A stretch of 64,000 nt of DNA from Proteles cristata cristata (lineage: Eukaryota > Chordata > Mammalia > Carnivora > Hyaenidae): contig JAESUZ010005462.1 in NCBI GenBank assembly GCA_017311185.1, positions 1,550,001-1,614,000 on the forward strand, written 5' to 3'. The notes below the pieces were generated by a model. It was not told the origin of the DNA. It saw only the letters and a program-made list of their open reading frames with translations, and ran no database searches. Below are positions 54,708-64,000 of this stretch, piece after piece. Position 1 is the stretch's first letter; every line of letters begins with the position of its first letter. The position numbers and the translations under genes are program-made.

Positions 54708-56400
54708 GAGAGGGGAGGCAAGATGGCGGAGAAATAGGGAGCTCCATGCATTTTGTTCGCACCCATCTTTCAAACAGAGAAGGCTTGAAGCCATAGGACA
54801 CTGAGCTGCAGGAGTTTGAGAAGAGAAAGAGACAGAGTACACTGGGAAGGTAACCTCATAAGCGCATGAGTGCAAACTGGGGAAGATAAAAGCGGGCCAG
54901 GACCAGAGACAAGGAGGGAAGGGAGGGAGCTCCCCTCTTGGGCAGCCGCGGTGAGTTGAGGGGAAAAGAAAGAGTGGCTGAAACTGCTCATAGTACTGTC
55001 CCTAGAGAAGAGAAAAACCTCAGCCTGGAAGGAGAGTGTTTTAGTTCTACCTGGGGTGCTGACTTTGAACTGGGTGCCCCCAGTCCCAGACGGCACCAGG
55101 AAAAACTGCTCTGCTGTGCTCCCAGCACCATCCCTGGCAGTGCAGAGGTGGTGGATCTGAGGCTATGCCACAGCCCTTCCCCCCTCTCCCTGCCCCACTT
55201 GACCCCTGGCAGCGGGGAAGCAGCGACCTATAGGACTGTGTTTCGGGTGGTATCAATAAAGCACGCAGACTGGGACCTGGAAACAAGGCAGGGCTTGGGA
55301 CATAGAACACAGCCCACCTTGGCTATGCCCAAGGCATGGGGAGATCAGACCCAAGAGTGATTTGCAATGCCTCATTCAAGAAGGGACTGGGGCGCCGCCA
55401 TTTTTCTCCCCACAACCACCAAGGTGGGGCCTTAGGGAGCAACCTGCTGAACGCAGTGGAGGCTAAGACCAGCCTAAACCAAACCATGCCCATCCCCGCC
55501 AGAGAGCCGCTTTTTGTTTTTAAACAAAGCCCAGGGCAAGACCAACATGGCTGCACTGCCATGATTAATTCTAGATCAATTCTTTCTATTCAGATATATT
55601 CTCCCTTGTCTCATTCATAACCCTCCACTCTGCTGGACAGGGCACTCTGGTCATTGGTTTGCTTAAACAGTCACATTTTAATCCATTCTCTAGATGTACA
55701 TTCTACACCTCCACCGCTACCTTTTTATCCCCCCTTCTCTCTCTGGAGTAATCAGACTATATAGTTTCTCTGAGTAACATCTTTGCTTCTTTCTCCTCGC
55801 CTCTAACCATATTCTCCTCTTTCTCCCTCTGAATCAAGCCTCTTAGTCTCTCTGCCTGGTCATTTCATTTCCAATTTCGCCTCCTTCCTGCCCTATCATT
55901 TCCCTCTTTGTATATGCTCTTCCATCAGCACTGCATACAATCTGGCTCTTTATTTGTAGCTGGGAATTCTGGTTTTATGCTTTTAGACTGTCCTTTGTCT
56001 TTTGGGTTTTTCTTGTTTCTTTTCTTTTCTTTTTTCTTTTTTTACTTTATTTATTTTTATTTTTTTTATTTGTCTTCCCTTCTTCTTCTTTTTTTGTCCC
56101 TTCCTTTTTTTCTTTTCCTTTTTCCCTTTCTGTTTGCGTGTTTGTTGGATTTCTCTGTATGTTTGTGTGCCTTTGTTCCCTGTGTGTTTGTCTGTTTTCT
56201 TTTCCAGGGCTACCTCAAGAAACAAGCCAAAGTGCACAAGGTGGAGAGTACCAAATACCACTATGAATAGGGAAATAAAATAACCAAAGTCTCAATAAGA
56301 GAGACCAAAAGACACCATTCAAAGAACACTTCCTGAACAGAAAGGCCCTGGACAGTCAAAGAGTCTTCATTAATACAGCAATACTCGCAGAGTATGCAGA
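54708..56400 (+). promoter_or_regulatory. L1 5' UTR
   Basis: About 1.7 kb upstream of ORF1. In L1s this part carries the internal Pol II promoter. It begins with the AGATGGCGG word, is GC-moderate to 55600, and then becomes strongly pyrimidine-rich. T/C runs occupy about 56010-56140. Promoter function is known for the family and not tested here. Confidence 0.7.
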
Positions 56401-57337
56401 GTGCATAACAAGCTTTTAAAACTAACAAGAGATAGAAAGCTAACTAAAATGATGAAGCTGAAGAACTCTCCTCCAAAGAAATTCCAGGAAGAAATGACAG
56501 CTAAAGAACTGCTCAAAACAAATACAAGCAACATAACTGAACAAGAATTTAGAACAAAAGTCATAAAATTAGTCGCTGGGCTTGAATAACTTATGGAAGA
56601 CATCAGAGAAACTATTGCTACAAAGACTATGGAGCTTAAAAATATTTGTGATGAATTAAAAAATGCTATAAATGAGATGTATAATAAAATGGAGGCATCC
56701 AATGCACAGATTGAAGAGGCAGAGAGAATAGGTGAACTAGAAGACACAATTATAGACAAAGAGGAAGCTGAGAAAAAGAAAGATAAATTGATCCAGGAAT
56801 ACAAAAGGAGAGTTCGAGAGCTCAGCGATACCATCAAAAAGAACAATATCCGTATCAAAGGAATTCTAAATGAGGAAGAGAGAGAAAGACACTAAAGGAA
56901 TCCTTGAACAAATTATAGCAGAGAACTTCCCCGATCTGGGGAAGGAAACAGACATTGAAATCCAAGAGGCACAGAGAACTCCCCTCAGACATAACTTGAA
57001 TCAGTCTTCTTCACAACATATCATAGAGAAACTGCCAAAATATAAGGACAAAGAGACAGTTCTGAAAGCAGCTATGGATAAAAAGGCCCTAACATACAAA
57101 GGGAAACCTATCAGAGTGGTGACAGACCTATCTACTGAAACTTGGCAGGCCAGAAAGGAATGGCAGGAAATCTTCAATGTGATGAACGGAAAAAATATGC
57201 GGCCAAGAATCTTCTATCCAGCAAGCCCGTCATTCAGAATAGAAGGAGAGATACAAGTCTTTCCAAATAAGCAAAAACTGAAAGAATTCGTCACCACTAA
57301 ATCAGCCCTACAAGAAATCCTGAGGGGGACTCTCTGA
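56401..57337 (+). pseudogene. L1 ORF1 (RNA-binding chaperone), broken
   Basis: ORF1p is the trimeric RNA-binding chaperone of L1 RNPs. Order here: an N-terminal Lys-rich segment, a coiled coil rich in heptads (KNICDELKNAINEMYNKMEA to EEAEKKKDKLIQEYKRRVREL), an RRM opening ELSDTIKKNNIRIKGI, then the C-terminal domain ending FRIEGEIQVFPNKQKLKEF and ALQEILRGTL. There is an in-frame TAA at 56587-56589, and the frame shifts between about 56870 and 56895. Both disable it. The total span is a typical ORF1 size. Confidence 0.9.
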
Positions 57338-58045
57338 GGGAAATGTTGCAAGGAACACAAGGTACCAGAGACACCACCAAAAACATGAATCCTACAAAGA
57401 ACACAATAACTCTAAGCCCATATTTTTCAATAATAACAATAAATGTAGATGGACTAAATGCTCCAATCAAAAGACACCGATAGCAGAATGGATTTAAAAA
57501 AAACAAAATCTGTCTATTTGCTGTCTACAAGAAACCCATGTTAGACTTGAGGACACTTTCAGATTGAAAGTAAGGGGATAGAGAAATATTGATCATGCTA
57601 CTGGAAGTCAAAAGAAAGCTGGAGTAGCTATACTTATATCAACAAACTGGACTTTAAAGTAAAGGCAGTAACAAGGGATGAAGAAGGGCATTATCCATCA
57701 GGAAGAGTTAATATTTATAAATGTCTACCCACCGAATACGAGAGCACCTAAATACATAAAACAATCAAAAACAGAAACAATCTTATGGATAAGGATGTGC
57801 TAACAGGAGGGGTCTTTAATACTCCACTTACAGCAATAGATACATCAGCTAGACAGAAAATCACCAAAGAAACAATGAAATTAAATGACACATCGGACTA
57901 GATGGATTTGACAGATATATTTAGAACTCTACATCCTGAGGCCATGGAATTCACTTTCTTCTCAAGTGCACATGGCACATTCTCCAAGATAGATCACATA
58001 CTGGGACATAAAGCAGCCCTCAATAAATATAAAAGAATTGAGATC

Positions 58046-58266
58046 GGGGCGCCTGGGTGGCTTAGTCGGTTAAGCGTCCGACTTTCGCTCAGGTCATGAT
58101 CTCGCAGTTCGTGGGTTCGAGCCCCGCGTCGGGCTCTGTGCTGACTGCCAGCTCAGAGCCTGGAGCCTGTTTCAGATTCTGTGACTCCCTCTCTCTCCGA
58201 CCCTCCCCAGCTCACGCTGTCTCTCTCTGTCTCTCCTAGAAATAAATAAAACATAAAAAAAAAAAA
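58046..58266 (+). mobile_element. CAN SINE, young, in L1 ORF2
   Basis: Near-consensus sense copy: GGGGCGCCTGGGTGGCTTAG, CGCGTCGGGCTCTGTGCTGA, CCTAGAAATAAATAAAACAT and an A-run. Perfect 15-bp TSD AAAAGAATTGAGATC at 58031-58045 and 58267-58281. Confidence 0.98.
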
Positions 58267-58776
58267 AAAAGAATTGAGATCATACCATGCACACTTTCAG
58301 ATTACAATGCTGTGAAACTCGAAATCAATCACAGGAAGAAGTCTGGAAAACCTTCAAACACATGGAATGTTTAAAGAACACCCTACTAAAGGACGAATGG
58401 GCCAATCAGGCAATTAGAGAAGAAATTCAAAAATGTATGGAAACAACTGAAAATGAAAATACAACAATCCAAACTCTATGGGATGTGGCAAAGGCAGTCC
58501 TAAGAGGAAAGTGCATTGCTCTCCAGGCCTATTTCAAGAAATTAGAAAAAGCGCAAGTACAAAATCTAACAGCGCACATAAAGCAACTAAAGAGAGAGCA
58601 ACAAAAGCACCCCAGACCCACTAGGAAAAGAGAAATAATAAAAATCATGGCAGAAATAAACAATATAGAAACCAAGAAAAACAGTTGAACAGATCAATGA
58701 AACCAAGAGTTGGTTTTTTGAAAAAATGAACAAAATTGACAAACCTCTAGCCAGGCTTCTCAAAAAGAAAAGAGAG

Positions 58777-59019
58777 GGACGCCCAGGTGGCTTAGTCGGT
58801 TAAGCGTCCGACTTTTGCTCAGGTAATGGTCTCACGGTTCGTGGGTTCGAGCCCCGCATCGGGCTCTGTGCTGACTGCCAGCTCAGAGCCTGGACCCTGT
58901 TTCAGAGTCTGTCACTCCCTCTCTCTCTGACCCTCCCCTGCTCATGCTGTCTCTCTCTCTCCTGGAAATAAATAAAACATTTAAAAAAACAAAACAAAAC
59001 AAAACAAAAACAAAAACAA
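58777..59019 (+). mobile_element. CAN SINE, young, in L1 ORF2; AAAAC-rich tail
   Basis: Head GGACGCCCAGGTGGCTTAGTCGG, CTGACTGCCAGCTCAGAG, CTCATGCTGTC, CCTGGAAATAAATAAAAC, then an (AAAAC)n tail of about 35 bp. TSD CTCAAAAAGAAAAGAGAG at 58759-58776 and 59020-59037, 18 bp perfect. Confidence 0.98.
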
Positions 59020-60437
59020 CTCAAAAAGAAAAGAGAGAGTACTCAAATAGACAAAATCATGAATGAAAATGACTTATAACAACTAACCCCTCAGAAATAC
59101 AAACAATTATTAGGGAATACTATGAAAAATTATATGCCAACAAACTAGACAACTTAGAAGAAATGGACAAATTCCTAAACACACACTCACTACCAAAACT
59201 CACACGGAAGAGATAGAAAATCTGAACAGATCCATAACTACTGAAGAAATTGAATCAGTTATCAAAAATCTCCCAACAAATAAGAGCCCTGGGCCAGAAG
59301 GCTTCCCTGGGGAATTCTACAAGACATTTAAAACAGAATGAATACCCATTCTTCGCAAGCTATTCCAAAAAATAGAAATCGAAGGAAAACTTCTGGACTC
59401 ATTTTACAAAGCCAGCATCACTTTGATTCCCGAACTAGACAGAGACCCAGCAAAAAAATAGAACTACAGGCCAGTATCCTTGATGAATATGGATGCAAAA
59501 ATCCTCGGCAAGATACTTGCAAATCAAATCTAACAGCACATAAAAAGAATTATCCACGATGATCAAGTGGGATTCATTCCTGGATTACAAGGCTGGTTCA
59601 ATATCCTGGATGTATCCTGGATACATCACATCCACAAAAGAAAAGATAAAAATCCTATGATCCTGTCAATAGATGCACAAAAAGCATTTGACAAAATACA
59701 TAACCTTTGTTAATAAAGACCCCCGAGAAAGTCAGGATAGAAGGAACTTACTTAAACATCATAAAAACCATCTATGAGAAGCCCTCAGCTAACATCATCC
59801 TCAACAGGGAAAAACTGAGAGCTTTCCCCCGGATCAGAAACACGACAGGGATACCCACTCTCACCACTGTTGTTTAACATAGTGCTGGAAGTCCTAGCAT
59901 CAGCCATCAGACAACAAAAGGAAATCAAAGGCATCAGAATTGGCAAAGAAGAGGTCAAACTTCCACTTTTCACAGATAACACGATACTATACATAGAAAA
60001 GCCGACAGACTCCACCAGAAGCGTACTAGAACTGATTCATGAATTCAGCAAAGTTGCAGGATAGAAAATCAATGTACAGAAATCGGTTGCATTTTTATAC
60101 ACCAATAATGAAGCAATAGAAGGAGAAATCAAGAAACTGATCCCATTCACAATTGCACAAAAACCATAAAATACCTAGGAATAAACCTAACCAAAGACGT
60201 AAAAGATCTGTATGATGAAAACCATAGAAAACTTATGAAGGAAATTGAAGAAGACACAAAGAAATGGAAAAACATTCCATGCTCGTGGGTCAGAAGAACA
60301 AATATTGTTAAAATGTCATTACTACCCAAAGCAATCTACACATTCAATGAAATCCCATTCAAAATTGCACCAGCATTCTTTTCAAAGCTAGAACAAACTA
60401 TCCTAAAATTTGTATGGAACCACAAAAGACTCCGAAT

Positions 60438-60662
60438 TGGGGCGCCTGGGTGGCTTAGTCGGTTAAACGTCCGACTTTCGCTTAGGTCATGATCTCGTGG
60501 TTCGTGGGTTCGAGCCCTCCGTCGGGCTCTGTGCTGACTGCCAGCTCAGAGCCTGGAGCCTGTTTCAGTCTGTGACTCCCTCTCTCTCTGACCCTCCCCT
60601 GCTCACGCTGTCTCTCTCTCTCTCTCTTAGAAATAAATAAAACATAAAAAAAAATTAAAAAA
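60438..60662 (+). mobile_element. CAN SINE, young, in L1 ORF2
   Basis: Near-consensus sense copy: GGGGCGCCTGGGTGGCTTAG, GAGCCCTCCGTCGGGCTC, CTTAGAAATAAATAAAAC. Perfect 14-bp TSD AAAAGACTCCGAAT at 60424-60437 and 60663-60676. Confidence 0.98.
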
Positions 60663-62155
60663 AAAAGACTCCGAATAGCCAAAGTAATATTGAAGAAGAA
60701 AACCAAAACAGGAGGCATTATCATCCCAGACTTTAGCCTCTACTACAAAGCTGTCATCATCAAGACATTATCGTATTAGCACAAAAACAGACACATAGAC
60801 CAATGGAATAGAATAGAGAACTCAGAATTGGATGAACAAATGTATGGCCAACTAATCTTTGTCAAGGTGGAAAAGAGTATCCAATGGAAAAAAGACAGCC
60901 TCTTCAACAGATGGTACTGGGAGAACTGGACAACAACATGTAGAAGAATGAAACTAGATCATTTTCTCACACTATACATGAAAATAAACTCAAAATGGAT
61001 AAATGTCCTGAATGTGAGACAGGAAACCATCAAAACCCTAGAGGAGAAAGCAGGAAACAACCTCCTTGACGTCAACCGCAGCAATTTCTTACTTGACACA
61101 TCCCCAAAGGCAAGGAAATCAAGACCAAAAATGAACTATTGGGACCTCATCAAGATTAAAAACAAACTTCTGCACGGCAAAGGAAACAATCCATAAAACT
61201 AATAGGCAACTGACGGAATGGGAAAAGATAGGTGCGAATGACATATCAGATAAAGGGCTAGTATCCAAAATCTATAATGACCTCACCAAACTCCACACCC
61301 GAAAAACAAATAATCCAGTGAAGAAATGGGCAGAAGACATGAACAGACACTTCTCCAAAGAGGACATCCAGATGGCCAACAGACACATGAAACGATGCTC
61401 AGTGTCCCTCCTCATCAGGGAAATACAAATCAAAACCGCACTGAGGTACCACCTCATGCCAGTCAGAGTGGCTACAATGAACAAATCAGGGGACTCTAGA
61501 TGCTGGCGAGGATGTGGAGAAACAGGCACCCTCCTACATTGTTGGTGGGAATATAAACTGGTACAGCCCCTCTGGAAAACAGTATAGAGTTTCCTCAAAA
61601 AATCAACAGTAGAACTCCCCTATGACTCAGCAGTAGCACTGCTAGGAATTTACCCAAGGGATACAGGAGTGCTGATGCATGGGAGCACATGTACCCCAAT
61701 GTTCATAGCAGCGCTCCCAACAATAGCCAAAACATGGAAAGAGCCTAAGTGCCCACCGACTGACGAATGGGTCAAGAAGATGTGGTTTATCTATACGATG
61801 GAATACTACATGGCAATGAGAAAGAATGAAATCTGGCCATGTGTAGCAACATGGATGGAACTTGAGGGTGTTCTGCTGAGTGAAATAAGTCAGGTAGAAA
61901 AGGACAGATATCATATGTTTGCACATATAGGTGGATTAGGAGGGACTTAATGGAGGACCATGAGGGAGAATAAGGGGAAAATCGTCGGGGAGAGGGAGGG
62001 AGGCAAACCATGAGACCCTCTTGAATGCTGAGAACAAACTGAAGGTTGATGGGGATGGGGGAGAGGGGAAGGGGGGTGATGGGCATGGGGGAGGGCACTT
62101 GTGGGGATGAGCACTGGGTGTTATATGGAAACCAATTGACAATAAACTATTTAAC

Positions 62156-62246
<91 letters not shown>

Positions 62247-62331
62247 AAAGAAAGGAAGGAAGGAAGGAAGGAAGGAAGGAAGGAAGGAAGGAAGAAAGGA
62301 AGAAAGGAAGGAAGGAAGAAAGGAAGAAAGA
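62156..62331 (+). repeat. (GAAA)n/(GGAA)n microsatellite at L1 tail
   Basis: About 90 bp of GAAA units (62157-62247) pass into GGAA/GAAA mixed units (to about 62331). It occupies the place of the L1 poly-A tail, directly before the right TSD, and probably grew from that tail. Confidence 0.95.
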
Positions 62332-62346
62332 GTGAGTTCCAGGCTT

Positions 62347-62945
62347 TCTAACATGGAGCCAAGTGATCCAGTGGAGTCTTCCTGATCCCACAACTGCTTG
62401 ACTGAGATCGAGGTAGGAGCTCCCTTGCCAGATGCATCCTACAGTATTTTTCTAGGAATCATTTCTTGGATCTTATAAAACCTATTCTTCCAGATCTTTC
62501 TATGCATCTAATTTCTTGAATTAAATTTTTTCTGCTCAAATTTTTCTCCTATCTGCAATTAGGCCTTGTGTGTTACAATGCTTTATAATTAATATATTTG
62601 TATATAATTATTATATATTAAAATATATTAATATATTTGTATATCGTGTATGAATATATTTTATATGTCTGATATCCATTTTTTTAACTAATAGATATAC
62701 ATGAGTTAAATATTTTTAGAGACTTAACCAGAGAGCATGCAGTGGTCCTTTGTAGACGTAAAATTTTACAGGACTCCCAGAACACTGTAAGTTACCAGGG
62801 GGTTATCTGACCCAAGATCAAATTTACTTTAGGCTAACGAAGCATGTAGCATAGCCCTCTGCTACGGCCATGGGTTCATATGTCCTCTGACACAGCTGTG
62901 AGCAGTTGTTTGAACATGGTGCCCTCATAAGGAAAAGTACCTTGA
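62347..62945. other. Unassigned flank of the L1, possibly the rest of the ERVL provirus
   Basis: By contiguity this is the older locus resumed after the L1. I could not read an integrase or RT domain on the minus strand. 62580-62690 is AT-rich. Confidence 0.3.
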
Positions 62946-62949
62946 AATT

Positions 62950-63018
62950 ACTCCTCCTCCTCCTCCTCCTCCTTCTCTTCTCTTCCCTTCCTTCTTCTCC
63001 TTCTCCTTCTTCTTTTTC
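62950..63018 (+). repeat. (CTC)n/(CTT)n simple repeat
   Basis: CTC units for about 22 bp, followed by mixed CTT/CTTCTC runs. Confidence 0.9.
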
Positions 63019-64000
63019 AAATCACACTTAGGTCAAATTCCTGTACCTATGCCTAGACTATATATCTCAAACAGATGCTTTAACCTTTGTGATGTTAAAG
63101 AATGGCACAAAAAAGCTCTGTTGGGTCTAAATCAAGCTTCTAATGTACATTTTAGTCTTTTGCTTTTCCAGCCTCAGCTGAGGCAGGCTCAGAGACACAC
63201 AGTGGGCTAGAGGGCCAGATGGCTTCCTGGCCATTTCTCTGCCTCAAAGGTCTACTGCACTCCACTCTCCATGCCACCTCTGACCCCCAGAGTGGGCAGA
63301 GAAGAGAGAGGAAATACAGGAAAATGGCACAAGAGATGTTACGGTGTCACATTGGTGGCCTCTGGAGATGGCTCTCTCTCCCACAGATGGCCTTGTGGGT
63401 CCCTTAGAGAGCTCTCCCCCTAGGACCCTCCCACTGCCCCCACTGTGCTGCCTTGACTGGCCATGGCCAACACCATGTCCCCTCCCACTCGCAGAGGTAG
63501 ACCCCGCTTTGACTCCGTCTCTCCCAGTGACAGGTCCCTTGCTCAGGCATAGTTCCACTGGAACAGATCACATTGGCCACTTTCTCCACTGGCCACTCCC
63601 CTCCCTTCCCCTGGCCCTGCTGCTGGCGGAACTACAGATGCCTGCTCTCTCCTGTGCTGTCGGGGCATCTGCAGCCGGAGGCACCTCCGGCTTCCTCAGG
63701 CACCAGTATTTGTGCTCACAGGTCACTCTCCATGCAGTTCTCTGAAAGTGCCCCTTACCTAACCTGATGTGCATCAGTAGCACACACTTTCTATGACACA
63801 CAGCCTCTGACAGCCCGTCCTTAGAAGTCCTGTTTTTCCACCAGGCTCTTCTGATCAGTCTGAACACAGGAAGGAAGCAGGAGACCAGCAAAGCTGGCAG
63901 GGCTGAAAAAATATTTCCTCTCTATGTGATCGGCTCTGCTCATTGGAACTGGTACCTATTTTGTGTTATTGTTTTTTGTGTTTGTTTGATATGGGTCTTG
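63019..64000. other. Unassigned sequence
   Basis: GC-richer sequence (63180-63760) with overlapping frames on both strands up to 133 codons. No motif and no repeat I can name. No gene is called. Confidence 0.4.

Larger units (their letters stand above)
57388..61940 (+). pseudogene. L1 ORF2 (endonuclease/reverse transcriptase), broken
   Basis: ORF2p nicks target DNA and reverse-transcribes. The endonuclease opening is readable as NVDGLNAPIKRHR near 57430 and is stopped at once. RT parts follow (58287-58688; 59870-60064), with the catalytic loop reading [11 protein letters not shown] near 59970: the second Asp of the usual ADD is Asn. The Cys-rich end ([18 protein letters not shown], 61501-61560) has Tyr at the last Cys place. 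Multiple stops and three SINEs cut the frame. It cannot be active. Confidence 0.92.
54708..62156 (+). mobile_element. Essentially full-length L1, inactivated
   Basis: Starts GAGAGGGGAGGCAAGATGGCGG (typical L1 5' UTR) and ends at the 3' UTR GACAATAAACTATTTAACA. TSD AGTTCCACGCTT (54696-54707) and AGTTCCAGGCTT (62335-62346), one mismatch. Without the three SINEs and their duplications it is about 6.7 kb. 5' UTR runs to about 56400, ORF1 to 57337, ORF2 to about 61940. All coding parts carry stops or shifts. It interrupts an older ERVL-like provirus. Confidence 0.93.

Noticed and set aside
55908..56283. Phe/Leu-rich apparent membrane protein
   Set aside because: Translation of the T/C-rich tract in the L1 5' UTR.
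58046..58130. tRNA gene
   Set aside because: The A and B boxes belong to the tRNA-derived head of the SINE. No cloverleaf gene stands alone.
62046..62391. Lys/Glu/Arg- and Phe/Leu/Ser-rich open frames on both strands
   Set aside because: Translations of the GAAA/GGAA microsatellite at the L1 tail.
1..64000. CRISPR array, operon, phage or bacterial system
   Set aside because: The repeats are dispersed mammalian retroelements or microsatellites. Codon structure and content are those of a vertebrate nuclear genome.

Overview
The window reads as a gene-free stretch of mammalian nuclear DNA, intergenic or deep-intronic, from a feliform carnivore. The main evidence is about 25 copies of the feliform tRNA-Lys-derived CAN SINE: a GGGGCGCCTGGGTGGC head, A and B boxes, a CT-rich body and an AATAAA-type A-tail. 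Several young copies share a 3' module (CTGACTGCCAGCTCAGAG ... CTCACGCTGTC ... CCTAGAAATAAATAAAAC) that differs from the domestic-cat consensus as I remember it. A civet, mongoose or hyena-type feliform is therefore possible, but I cannot settle the species. I support no host protein-coding gene, tRNA, rRNA or CRISPR. The long open frames are short, lack family features, and mostly overlap repeats or simple sequence.

Layout. 1-8.8 kb: SINEs, an ancient MIR, an MLT1-like LTR and eroded LINE pieces. 8.8-35 kb: mostly unassigned sequence with scattered SINEs, MIR/L2 fragments, MaLR-type LTR and internal sequence, a hAT-Charlie-type element and CA/GT microsatellites. 36-38.4 kb: a 5'-truncated young L1 with target-site duplications (TSDs), inserted into an old antisense L1 3' region. 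39-45.8 kb: eroded LINEs, MIRs, SINEs and a 73-bp L1 tail insertion. 47.0-49.4 kb: a second L1, antisense, interrupted by a SINE. 51.3-62.3 kb: the most structured part. A degenerate ERVL-type provirus on the minus strand (LTR-like block, polypurine tract, dUTPase and integrase remnants) is interrupted twice, by a Tigger-type DNA transposon and by an essentially full-length L1. That L1 carries three young SINEs and ends in a long GAAA/GGAA microsatellite. 62.3-64 kb: unassigned sequence.

Nothing here acts as a gene network; the content is a layered record of transposition. The nesting gives a relative order: ERVL provirus, then Tigger and L1 insertion (their mutual order is not resolved), then young SINE insertions into the L1. 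I found no convincing new biological system. The best leads are the SINE subfamily, very short L1 insertions, a SINE without its A-tail, the nested ERVL locus, and two weak candidate exons.
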